This document shows positions 1-6,067 of a DNA stretch of 10,531 nt, one piece after another. Made by a program: the position numbers and the translations under genes. Each line of letters opens with the position of its first letter. Position 1 is the first letter of the stretch. Under the pieces are notes generated by a model. It was not told the DNA's origin. It worked only from the letters and a program-made list of their open reading frames with translations, and did not search any database. The stretch comes from Ectopseudomonas composti (GTDB lineage Bacteria > Pseudomonadota > Gammaproteobacteria > Pseudomonadales > Pseudomonadaceae): the NCBI GenBank assembly GCA_946886245.1, contig CAMPIF010000110.1, positions 1 to 10,531 of the forward strand, written 5' to 3'.

Positions 1-158
1 GGGGCAAGGGGCTGCCTGTGGGCACGAATCGTCCTTGGCAATTATGGTCAATCCGGCATGTTAACCGACCCAACGCGCTTTGCCAGCGTCAGGCGCCTGC
101 ACTCTGCGGTAATTCTCGTTTGCCCCTCTCTGTAGATGGTATGCACTGAACTTTTGCC

Positions 159-187
159 CTGGCCGGGTACTCTCGGCTCCGTATAAT
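159..187 (+). promoter_or_regulatory. Sigma-70-type promoter of gpsA
   Basis: A perfect TATAAT -10 box lies at 182-187. At 17-bp spacing the -35 position (159-164) reads CTGGCC, which matches only 3 of 6 consensus bases, so the promoter rests mainly on the -10 box. The start of transcription would fall near 193-195, giving a leader of about 36 bases before the gpsA ATG at 230. It is the only near-consensus -10 box I noticed in the first 229 bases, which otherwise show no supported gene. That it drives gpsA and the next two genes is inference. Confidence 0.5.
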
Positions 188-229
188 GCCTGCGGACCGC
201 CATCACGAATGGCCTCATTCGGAAGACCT

Positions 230-1252
230 ATGACACAGCTCCAACCCATTGCCGTACTCGGCGGCGGCAGCTTCGGTACCGCCCTGGCCAATCTGCTGGC
301 GGAGAACGGCCAGCGCGTCCTGCAGTGGATGCGTGACCCCGAGCAGGCCGAGCAAATGCGTCAGAGCGGCGAGAACCCGCGCTACCTGAAGGGCGTCAAG
401 CTGCATGGCGGTATCGAACCGACCAGTGACCTGAGCGGCGTGCTGCAGCAGGCCGAGCTGGTGCTGGTGGCGCTGCCCTCCAGTGCCCTGCGCGATGCCT
501 TGCAACCGGTGGCGACACAGTTGGCGGGCAAGATGCTGATCAGTACCACCAAGGGCATCGAAGCCAAGACCTTCAAGCTGATGAGCCAGATTCTCGAGGA
601 GATCGCCCCCGACGCGCGTATCGGCGTGCTGTCCGGGCCGAATCTGGCCAAGGAAGTGGCCGATCACGCGCTGACCGCGACGGTGATCGCCAGTGAAGAC
701 GAGGAGCTGTGCCTGCGCGTGCAGCAGGCTCTGCATGGCAGAACCTTCCGTGTCTACGCCAGTGCCGACCGCTTTGGCGTCGAGCTCGGCGGCGCGTTGA
801 AGAACGTCTACGCCATCATGTCCGGCATGGCGGCGGCGCTGGGCATGGGCGAGAACACCAAGAGCATGCTGATCACTCGCGCCCTGGCGGAAATGACCCG
901 TTTCGCGGTCAAGCTCGGTGCCAACCCGATGACCTTTCTCGGCCTCGCGGGTGTCGGCGACCTGATCGTCACCTGTTCGTCACCCAAGAGCCGCAACTAT
1001 CAGGTCGGCTTCGCCCTGGGCGAAGGCCTCAGCCTGGAAGACGCGGTGCAGCGCCTTGGCGAAGTCGCCGAAGGGGTCAATACGCTCAAGGTACTCAAGG
1101 CCCGTGCCGAAGAGCTGGACGTCTACATGCCGCTGGTCGCTGGTCTGCATGCCATCCTCTTCGAGGGGCGTACGCTGGCTCAGGTCATCGAATTGCTGAT
1201 GCTCGGTGAACCCAAGACCGACGTCGATTTCATCCCCACTGCGGGTTTCTGA
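230..1252 (+). CDS. gpsA: Glycerol-3-phosphate dehydrogenase [NAD(P)+]
   Basis: This cytosolic enzyme reduces dihydroxyacetone phosphate to sn-glycerol 3-phosphate, the backbone precursor of phospholipids. The protein is 340 residues, the usual length for bacterial GpsA. The N-terminal Rossmann fold carries the dinucleotide-binding motif [10 protein letters not shown] at residues 11-20. STTKG at 106-110 and SGPNLAKEV at 135-143 are family signatures. The C-terminal helical domain has [12 protein letters not shown] at 186-197, with the conserved Lys191 expected to be catalytic, and [10 protein letters not shown] followed by SPKSRNY (240-257), which lines the substrate and cofactor site. An in-frame ATG at 209 would add seven residues. 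I prefer 230 because GGAAG at 221-225 gives a plausible, closely spaced ribosome binding site and because homologs begin just before the Rossmann strand. The gene leads a run with the DUF4389 and sixA genes, 29 bases ahead of the former. Confidence 0.97.
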   Translation: MTQLQPIAVLGGGSFGTALANLLAENGQRVLQWMRDPEQAEQMRQSGENPRYLKGVKLHGGIEPTSDLSGVLQQAELVLVALPSSALRDALQPVATQLAGKMLISTTKGIEAKTFKLMSQILEEIAPDARIGVLSGPNLAKEVADHALTATVIASEDEELCLRVQQALHGRTFRVYASADRFGVELGGALKNVYAIMSGMAAALGMGENTKSMLITRALAEMTRFAVKLGANPMTFLGLAGVGDLIVTCSSPKSRNYQVGFALGEGLSLEDAVQRLGEVAEGVNTLKVLKARAEELDVYMPLVAGLHAILFEGRTLAQVIELLMLGEPKTDVDFIPTAGF

Positions 1253-1281
1253 ACCCTGCAGCCAATCAAGGAGAGTGAGTC

Positions 1282-1629
1282 ATGAGCGATGAAAAGCAGG
1301 AACTGGAGCGAGAGTCGATTCTGCTGCGCATTCTGTGGATGGTGATTTTCGTCATCGTCTGGCAACTGGCCGAGCTGCTGCTTGGCGCCGTGGTGCTGCT
1401 GCAACTGGGTTACCGCCTGTTCTACGGGGCGCCGAATGCCAGCCTGCTGGGCTTTGGCGACAGCCTCAGCCAGTACCTGGCGCAGATCGGTCGTTTCGGC
1501 ACCTTCAATACCGATGAAAAGCCCTGGCCGTTTGCCGATTGGCCGACGCCGCGTGCGCCCGAAGGCGAAACCGCGCACAGCATCCCGCCGGCGCCGCACC
1601 CTGTGCGCGACGAGGAGCCCAAGCTGTGA
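1282..1629 (+). CDS. DUF4389 small membrane protein
   Basis: This 115-residue protein has no known biochemical function. It matches the DUF4389 family by recall of its pattern: a short charged N-terminus, a long hydrophobic stretch at residues 14-48 (one long or two short transmembrane helices), then a conserved soluble segment with SLSQYLAQIGRFGTFNT at 61-77 and a KPWPFADWP motif at 80-88. The tail from about 89 is Pro/Ala/Glu-rich and probably disordered. The start is fixed by AAGGAG at 1268-1273, eight bases before the ATG. It begins 29 bases after gpsA, and its TGA stop overlaps the GTG start of sixA, so the two are probably translationally coupled. A role at the inner membrane is inferred only from the hydrophobic segment. 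Confidence 0.85.
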   Translation: MSDEKQELERESILLRILWMVIFVIVWQLAELLLGAVVLLQLGYRLFYGAPNASLLGFGDSLSQYLAQIGRFGTFNTDEKPWPFADWPTPRAPEGETAHSIPPAPHPVRDEEPKL

Positions 1630-2096
1630 GGCTATGGCTGCTGCGCCATGGCGAGGCCGAGCCGCAGGCAGCCAGTGATGCTGCCCGCGAGCTGACCGCT
1701 CATGGTCGCAAGGAAGTGCAGCAGGCCGCCGCTCAGCTCGCCGCTCAGCTCGCCGGTCGGCCCTTGACCGCCATCGTCGCCAGCCCTTACGTGCGTGCCC
1801 AGCAGACGGCCGAGCTGATCCGCAGCGAGTTGGGGTTCACCGGCAAGATAAACACCGTGGCCTGGCTGACGCCGGACAGCGATCCGCGTGATGCCCTGAA
1901 GTATCTCGATGAGCGTGAGCGTGCCGAGGTACTGCTGGTCAGCCATCAACCGCTGATCGGCGCGCTGGGTGGTCTGCTGGTGCACGGTCATCGGCAGGAG
2001 CCGCTGCCCATGCGTACCGCCAGTCTGGCTGAGCTGGAAGGCGATATCCCGGCGGCCGGGCTGATGGAGCTGCTGGCGCTGATCCACCCTCGCTGA
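1626..2096 (+). CDS. sixA: Phosphohistidine phosphatase SixA
   Basis: SixA is a small cytosolic histidine phosphatase that removes phosphate from phosphohistidine. In E. coli it is known to act on the HPt domain of ArcB and on the nitrogen phosphotransferase system; the target here is unknown. The 156-residue protein fits the family (E. coli about 161). The RHG motif is at residues 7-9, with His8 as the phospho-acceptor. SPYVRAQQT at 53-61 supplies a conserved phosphate-binding Arg57, and the second catalytic His is His107 in LLVSHQPLIG. The frame is open upstream to an ATG at 1539, but that would add 29 residues with no homology expected. GTG at 1626 places the RHG motif correctly and has GAGGAG at 1612-1617 at good spacing. 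The GTGA overlap with the DUF4389 gene implies coupling. Residues 35-43 contain a duplicated AAQL from a 12-base tandem repeat. Confidence 0.92.
   Translation: MRLWLLRHGEAEPQAASDAARELTAHGRKEVQQAAAQLAAQLAGRPLTAIVASPYVRAQQTAELIRSELGFTGKINTVAWLTPDSDPRDALKYLDERERAEVLLVSHQPLIGALGGLLVHGHRQEPLPMRTASLAELEGDIPAAGLMELLALIHPR
1727..1755 (+). repeat. In-frame 12-bp tandem duplication in sixA
   Basis: The unit GCCGCTCAGCTC occurs twice in succession at 1728-1751, and the period continues for four more bases. It encodes AAQLAAQL in the helix after the RHG motif. The reading frame is preserved. It looks like a local slippage duplication. Confidence 0.8.
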
Positions 2097-2109
2097 TTCA
2101 TCATGCTGT

Positions 2110-2126
2110 GGCGCCGCGTCGGCGCC
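2110..2126 (+). terminator. GC hairpin after sixA, weak terminator candidate
   Basis: GGCGCCG at 2110-2116 and CGGCGCC at 2120-2126 form a 7-bp stem with a three-base loop, starting 14 bases after the sixA stop. No T-tract follows (the next bases are CCGCCCG), so it is not a canonical intrinsic terminator. It may aid Rho-dependent ending or have no role. Confidence 0.25.
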
Positions 2127-2183
2127 CCGCCCGATGTAGCGCTGACACCTGCACATGTGTCCAGGCGAGAAACATTTCTTAAC

Positions 2184-2212
2184 TTGCGCCTCTTTTGTCT
2201 GCATGGAATATT
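2184..2212 (+). promoter_or_regulatory. Probable promoter of the acyl-CoA synthetase gene
   Basis: TTGCGC at 2184-2189 and AATATT at 2207-2212 are separated by 17 bp and match the sigma-70 consensus at 3 and 4 of 6 positions. The local drop in GC content fits a promoter. The transcription start would fall near 2219-2220, inside the palindrome that begins at the last base of the -10 box. The match is modest. The case rests partly on the geometry with the palindrome and on the gap after sixA. Confidence 0.4.
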
Positions 2213-2235
2213 CAACCAAGCAAGTGCTTGGTTGA
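2212..2235. promoter_or_regulatory. 24-bp palindromic operator upstream of acyl-CoA synthetase
   Basis: The half-site TCAACCAAGCA at 2212-2222 is repeated as its exact reverse complement at 2225-2235, with a two-base AG spacer. Perfect 11-bp arms so close together are typical of a site for a dimeric repressor, for example of the TetR family, which often controls acyl-CoA genes in pseudomonads. It sits over the predicted -10 edge and transcription start, a position that would block initiation. The regulator is not in the window and I cannot name it. The core is not the GAAAC/GTTTC type I associate with PsrA. Confidence 0.6.
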
Positions 2236-2266
2236 TTCCTACAAAAACAACAAAGGAGGAAGCCCT

Positions 2267-3934
2267 GTGGCTGATGCAATCCGTTTGCCGCTCGAGCTGT
2301 TTTACGAACGTGAAGCAAGGCACCCGAACAAACGCTACATGGTGCAACCTCTGGGCGGCGGCCAGCTGCTGGAGCTGAGCTGGGCCGATGTGGGCGAACA
2401 GGCTCGTCGCGCAGCCAGCTGGTTGCGTAGCCGCGAGCTGCCGCAGGGTAGTCGCATCGCCATCATCTCCAAGAACTGCGCGCACTGGATCGTTGCCGAT
2501 CTGGCGATCTGGATGGCGGGCTACGTGTCGGTACCGCTGTATCCCAACCTCACCGCCGATTCCATGCACCAGGTGCTGGAGCATTCCGAGGCAGCCCTGG
2601 CCTTCGTCGGCAAGCTCGATGACTGGGCTTCGATGGCCCCGGGCCTGCCGCAGGGGCTGCCGACCGTGAGCCTGCCGCTGCATCCGCAAGGCAGCTTCGA
2701 CTACAGCTGGGATGACCTGCAGCGCAGCGCACCGATTCAGGACGATCCCAAGCCCGCAGCCAACCAGCTGGCCACCATCATCTACACCTCCGGCACCACC
2801 GGCACGCCCAAGGGCGTGATGCACAACTTCTCCAATTTCGGTTTCGCCGCCAGCAACGCCATCAAGCTGTTCGGCGTCGGTGAAGATGACCGACTGATCT
2901 CCTACCTGCCGCTGTGCCACGTGGCCGAGCGCATGTTCGTCGAACTGGCTTCGCTCTACGCCGGGCAGACGATCTTCTTTGCCGAGAGCCTGGATACCTT
3001 CCTCGAAGACCTCAAACGCGCGCGGCCGACGGTGATGTTCGGTGTGCCGCGCATCTGGACCAAGTTCCAGATGGGTGTGTACAGCAAGATGCCGGCGCAG
3101 AAGCTCGACCGTCTGCTGCGGCTGCCGATCATCGGCCGCTTCATCGGTCGCAAGGTACTCGCCGGCCTCGGTCTGGACGCCATTCGCTATGCGCTGTCCG
3201 GCGCCGCGCCGGTGCCTGAAACACTGCTCAACTGGTATCGCCGCCTGGGTATGGAGATCCAGGAGGTCTATGGCATGACCGAGAACTGTGGTTATTCCCA
3301 CGTCTGTCTGCCGGGCAAGTTCAAGCAGGGCTGGATCGGCCAGAACAATCCGGGCGTCGAGGTGCGCATCGGCGAGGATGGCGAAGTCCTGGTGCGCAGC
3401 GGCGCGACCATGCAGGGTTACTACAAAGACCCCATCAAGACCGCCGAGACGCTGACGGACGATGGTTTCCTGCGTACCGGCGACAAGGGCGAGCAGGACG
3501 CCGAAGGCAACCTGCGCCTCACCGGCCGCATCAAGGAAATCTTCAAGACCAGCAAAGGCAAGTACGTGGCGCCGGCGCCAATCGAAAACCGCATCGGTGA
3601 GCACTCGCGTATCGAGCAGGTCTGCGTGGTCGGTGACGGCCTGCCGCAACCCATAGCCCTTTGCGTGCTGTCCGATGTGGGGCGCCAGGAGGCGGCCAAC
3701 GACAGCCGCGATGAACTGGAAAACAGCCTCAAGGCCTTGCTCGCCGAGGTCAATGGCCGTCTTGATCATCATGAGCGGTTGCAAGGCCTGGTGTTGGTCA
3801 AGGAGGTCTGGGCAGTGGAGAACGGTTTCCTGACGCCGACCCTGAAAATCAAACGCGCGGTGATCGAGGGCACCTACGGCGAGCGCTTCGCCGAGTGGCA
3901 GCAGCGCAGCGAAGCCGTGCTCTGGCACGATTGA
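2267..3934 (+). CDS. Long-chain acyl-CoA synthetase (AMP-binding enzyme)
   Basis: This enzyme of the acyl-adenylate superfamily activates a carboxylic acid, most likely a medium- or long-chain fatty acid, to its CoA thioester through an acyl-AMP intermediate. It is 555 residues. Visible motifs are the ATP-binding loop TSGTTGTPKG at 174-183, YGMTEN at 335-340, TGDKG at 404-408 with the ribose-contacting Asp406, the hinge region GRIKEIFKTSKGKYVAP from 420, and a C-terminal TPTLKIKR with Lys527 or Lys529 as the probable adenylation lysine. The GRIKEIFKTSKGK form and the overall length resemble the FAA1/FadD15-like group more than classical FadD. The frame is open upstream, but GTG at 2267 is the clear start because AAGGAGGA at 2253-2260 lies six bases before it. 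A palindromic operator overlaps its promoter. A thioesterase gene follows after 54 bases. Its exact substrate cannot be read from the sequence. Confidence 0.9.
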   Translation: MADAIRLPLELFYEREARHPNKRYMVQPLGGGQLLELSWADVGEQARRAASWLRSRELPQGSRIAIISKNCAHWIVADLAIWMAGYVSVPLYPNLTADSMHQVLEHSEAALAFVGKLDDWASMAPGLPQGLPTVSLPLHPQGSFDYSWDDLQRSAPIQDDPKPAANQLATIIYTSGTTGTPKGVMHNFSNFGFAASNAIKLFGVGEDDRLISYLPLCHVAERMFVELASLYAGQTIFFAESLDTFLEDLKRARPTVMFGVPRIWTKFQMGVYSKMPAQKLDRLLRLPIIGRFIGRKVLAGLGLDAIRYALSGAAPVPETLLNWYRRLGMEIQEVYGMTENCGYSHVCLPGKFKQGWIGQNNPGVEVRIGEDGEVLVRSGATMQGYYKDPIKTAETLTDDGFLRTGDKGEQDAEGNLRLTGRIKEIFKTSKGKYVAPAPIENRIGEHSRIEQVCVVGDGLPQPIALCVLSDVGRQEAANDSRDELENSLKALLAEVNGRLDHHERLQGLVLVKEVWAVENGFLTPTLKIKRAVIEGTYGERFAEWQQRSEAVLWHD

Positions 3935-3942
3935 GCCTGAAT

Positions 3943-3968
3943 GGGCCGGGCTGACCGGCCCTGTCTTC
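3943..3968 (+). terminator. Hairpin between synthetase and thioesterase genes
   Basis: GGGCCGG at 3943-3949 pairs perfectly with CCGGCCC at 3955-3961 around a five-base loop, and TGTCTTC follows. The stem is strong but the T-tract is interrupted, so it may be a partial terminator that lowers thioesterase expression relative to the synthetase, or an RNA-stabilising hairpin. It starts eight bases after the synthetase stop and ends before the thioesterase ribosome binding site. Confidence 0.4.
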
Positions 3969-3988
3969 AACGCACAAGGAGCGCTTGC

Positions 3989-4432
3989 ATGGGACTGTGG
4001 CAACGAACGCCTGATATCGATGCACTCAACACGACCCTGAAAAACAGCATTGGCGAGGTACTGGACATTCGTTTCGAAGCCTTCGACGACGAATCGCTCA
4101 GCGCCAGCATGGTGATCGACTCGCGTACCCATCAGCCCTACGGCCTGCTGCACGGTGGCGCCTCGGTGGTGCTGGCGGAAACCCTCGGCTCCACCGCCAG
4201 CTACCTGTGCATCGACAGCAGCCGTTTCTACTGCGTCGGTCTGGAGGTCAATGCCAACCATCTGCGCGTTTTGCGCAGCGGGCGTGTGCATGCAGTGGCG
4301 CGGCCGGTGCATCTGGGTCGTACCACTCATGTCTGGGACATTCGCCTCAGCGGTGATGACGGCAAGGTCAGCTGCATCTCGCGGCTGACCATGGCCATCG
4401 TTGCCCTGGGTGATCAGCCCCCGAAACTTTAA
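3989..4432 (+). CDS. Hotdog-fold acyl-CoA thioesterase (PaaI/YdiI-like)
   Basis: The protein hydrolyses acyl-CoA thioesters in the cytosol and is 147 residues, the usual size of a single hotdog domain. It closely resembles E. coli YdiI (MenI) and EntH as I recall them: LDIRFE near 25-30, DSRTHQPYGLLHGGASVVLAET at 44-65 and a GLEVNANHLR segment at 84-93. His55 and Gly56-57 form the HGG signature, and Glu64 aligns with the catalytic glutamate (Glu63 in YdiI). AAGGAG at 3976-3981 sets the ATG at 3989; an in-frame ATG at 3941 lies in the hairpin region and lacks such a site. Pseudomonads generally use ubiquinone, so a menaquinone role is unlikely. Position behind an acyl-CoA synthetase suggests turnover of CoA esters, but that is inference. 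Confidence 0.9.
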   Translation: MGLWQRTPDIDALNTTLKNSIGEVLDIRFEAFDDESLSASMVIDSRTHQPYGLLHGGASVVLAETLGSTASYLCIDSSRFYCVGLEVNANHLRVLRSGRVHAVARPVHLGRTTHVWDIRLSGDDGKVSCISRLTMAIVALGDQPPKL

Positions 4433-4477
4433 GTTTCTGCCTGCAATTTCATCCAAGATTTGCCCGGTCCGTGGCGC

Positions 4478-4491
4478 TACAGTACGCGCCA
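4478..4491 (+). promoter_or_regulatory. -10 box at the araC-family start, possible leaderless mRNA
   Basis: TACAGT at 4478-4483 matches TATAAT at 4 of 6 positions and ends seven bases before the A of the ATG at 4491. Transcription would therefore start at or next to the start codon. No Shine-Dalgarno sequence is visible between them. The -35 position at 17-bp spacing (AAGATT, 4455-4460) is poor, which limits confidence. Confidence 0.3.
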
Positions 4492-5294
4492 TGGACCAGA
4501 TCACTCATATTCAAAGCAGCTTGCCCGGCGTTCGCCTGATCGATGCCGAGTACCGTCGCTTCGCCTTTCCCCGGCACTTTCACCTGGAATATCACGTAGG
4601 CCTGCTGATACAGGGACAGCATCGCTACGCCTATGGCGGTGAGCGCCGGCATGTCGGGGCGGGGGACGTGCTGCTGATGGCGCCGGAAGGGATTCATGAC
4701 GGCGCCTGCCTGGACGGTCAGAGCTACCGCATCCGGGTGATGGCGTTCGATCCCTCCTGGCTGGATGAGGCCAGTCGGACCCTGAGTGAGGGTCGTCAGG
4801 GCGCACCACGCCTGACCACCAGCAGTCTGCGTCACCCGCTGCTGTCGCAGCACCTGCAACGCTTTCATGCGGCGATGCTGGGCGGCTCGAGACTGGCCCA
4901 GGAAGAGGCGCTCTGGCAGGCGCTGGCTCATCTATTGGAGATGGGCTCGACCTTGCGTGTCAGCGAGCCACATCGCGTCTTCGATCAGCAGACCTGGCAG
5001 CGTCTGCGCGATTGGCTGGAGAGCCGCCTGGACGATCCGCCCACGCTGGAGGAAATCGCTGCTTTCTGTGCCATGAGTCCCTGGCAGGCATTGCGGCGTT
5101 TCCGCCAGCACACCGGCTTGCCGCCGCATCAGTGGCTGACCCAGCTGCGTCTGCAGCGGGCGTTGCCGCTGCTGTTGGCAGGTGAGCCTCTGAGCGAGAT
5201 TGCCTTACGGCTGGGCTTCTACGATCAGGCGCATTTCTCGCGGCTGTTTCGCCGCACTTACGGTCTGCCACCGGCGCGCTTGCGTCAGGGCTGA
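4491..5294 (+). CDS. AraC-family transcriptional regulator
   Basis: A 267-residue DNA-binding regulator. The N-terminal part (about 1-90) is a cupin-like ligand domain with FPRHFHLEYHVGLLIQG at 26-42, the usual His-rich first strand of AraC sensors, and GDVLLMAPEGIHDG at 58-71. The C-terminal part carries two helix-turn-helix motifs: TLEEIAAFCAMSPWQALRRFRQHTG at 185-209 in outline, and LSEIALRLGFYDQAHFSRLF around 234-253, followed by the RRTYGLPP signature. The frame extends upstream to 4401, which would overlap the thioesterase gene. ATG at 4491 is chosen because it starts just before the sensor domain and sits at the right distance from a possible -10 box. No ribosome binding site is evident. 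The LysE-family exporter gene begins 42 bases after the stop in the same direction, so regulation of that exporter is a reasonable guess. The inducer is unknown. Confidence 0.93.
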   Translation: MDQITHIQSSLPGVRLIDAEYRRFAFPRHFHLEYHVGLLIQGQHRYAYGGERRHVGAGDVLLMAPEGIHDGACLDGQSYRIRVMAFDPSWLDEASRTLSEGRQGAPRLTTSSLRHPLLSQHLQRFHAAMLGGSRLAQEEALWQALAHLLEMGSTLRVSEPHRVFDQQTWQRLRDWLESRLDDPPTLEEIAAFCAMSPWQALRRFRQHTGLPPHQWLTQLRLQRALPLLLAGEPLSEIALRLGFYDQAHFSRLFRRTYGLPPARLRQG

Positions 5295-5336
5295 TTCAGC
5301 CGCCTGTCTCACCCTTTTCATTTCCTGGAGATCACC

Positions 5337-5969
5337 ATGCAGGAGACATCCGTCTTGCTGTCGCTGGCCGCCGTGTTCGCGGTGGCGCTTGTCAGCCCCG
5401 GCCCCGATGTGGCGCTGGTGGTGCGTACCGCGCTGCATCAGGGCCAGCGTGCGGGCCTTCTTAGCGCGCTGGGCCTGGCCTGCGGCATTCTTTTGCATGG
5501 CACGCTGGTGCTCAGCGGCGTGGCTCTGCTGCTCAGTCGTACCCAGTGGTTGTTCGATCTGGTGCAGATCGGCGGCGCACTCTACCTGGGCTGGCTGGGG
5601 ATCGGCGCGGTGCGTGCCTGGTGGCGCGGCAGTGCTGGCCCGAGGCGCCTGGATGGCGAGCTGACGCCCTCGATCTTCGGCCCCTGGTTGCGCGGCGTGT
5701 TCACCAATCTGGGCAACCCCAAGGCGCTGGTATTCTTCCTGGCATTGCTCAGCAGCCTGGTACCCGCCGACATGTCGCTCCCCGGCAAGGTGGCCTGCGC
5801 CGCGCTGCTGTTCGGCCTGAGCCTGTTCTGGTTCGGCCTGCTGGGGCTGACCCTGAGCCGGCCGCTGATGCGCCAGCGGTTGCTGCAGGTGGCGCCGACC
5901 ATCGACTTCCTCTGCGGCCTGGTATTTCTGCTGGTGGCTGCCAGCATCGTTGGACGTCTGCTGCTATAG
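5337..5969 (+). CDS. LysE/RhtB-family amino acid exporter
   Basis: An inner-membrane exporter of 210 residues, the typical RhtB-group length. The family signature SPGPDVALVVR is at 20-30 and NPKA at 127-130. Hydrophobic stretches at about 6-28, 40-66, 72-95, 128-143, 150-173 and 188-209 fit the six-helix arrangement. Members export amino acids or derivatives such as homoserine, threonine or homoserine lactone; the substrate cannot be predicted here. GGAGA at 5327-5331, five bases before the ATG, supports the start. It follows the AraC-family gene by 42 bases with no terminator-like structure between them, so the two may be cotranscribed or the exporter may be the regulator's target. Confidence 0.93.
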   Translation: MQETSVLLSLAAVFAVALVSPGPDVALVVRTALHQGQRAGLLSALGLACGILLHGTLVLSGVALLLSRTQWLFDLVQIGGALYLGWLGIGAVRAWWRGSAGPRRLDGELTPSIFGPWLRGVFTNLGNPKALVFFLALLSSLVPADMSLPGKVACAALLFGLSLFWFGLLGLTLSRPLMRQRLLQVAPTIDFLCGLVFLLVAASIVGRLLL

Positions 5970-5973
5970 CCCT

Positions 5974-5998
5974 GGCCATTGCGCCGCAATCAATGGCC
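5974..5998 (+). terminator. Hairpin after the LysE gene, two alternative folds
   Basis: GGCCATTG at 5974-5981 is the reverse complement of CAATGGCC at 5991-5998, giving an 8-bp stem with a nine-base loop five bases after the stop. A competing 5-bp stem, ATTGC (5978-5982) with GCAAT (5986-5990), uses part of the same bases. No T-tract follows on either strand. It is a weak terminator candidate that separates the exporter from the hydrolase operon. Confidence 0.3.
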
Positions 5999-6008
5999 GT
6001 TACGGTCA

Positions 6009-6037
6009 TTGCCGCCGGTTCACGGCTGCCGGAGAAT
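6009..6037 (+). promoter_or_regulatory. Candidate promoter of the hydrolase operon
   Basis: TTGCCG at 6009-6014 and GAGAAT at 6032-6037 are spaced by 17 bp and each match the sigma-70 consensus at 4 of 6 positions. The predicted transcription start near 6044 would leave a leader of about 24 bases before the first hydrolase. Matches of this quality occur by chance, so this is tentative. Confidence 0.3.
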
Positions 6038-6067
6038 CCGGGCTTATTCGCCTTTTCGAGTTCCATG

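Noticed and set aside
58..135. A 25-codon + strand frame upstream of gpsA
   Set aside because: There is no Shine-Dalgarno sequence, and it ends before the gpsA promoter. All three + frames are open at the left edge, so the first bases might be the tail of an upstream gene, but none gives a recognisable C-terminus.
2144..2161. GACAC/GTGTC inverted repeat and the CACATGTG palindrome upstream of the synthetase promoter
   Set aside because: The arms are short and the spacing is not convincing for a known site. Repeats of this quality occur by chance.
2103..2378. A 91-codon + strand frame between sixA and the synthetase gene
   Set aside because: It runs through the operator and overlaps the synthetase start in another frame. 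It has no ribosome binding site or recognisable domain.
1988..4504. An 838-codon open frame on the minus strand covering the synthetase and thioesterase genes
   Set aside because: It mirrors well-supported + strand genes with clear enzyme motifs, has a low-complexity His/Gln/Arg/Ala-rich composition and shows no recognisable domain. Long antisense frames are common in high-GC genes with G/C third positions.
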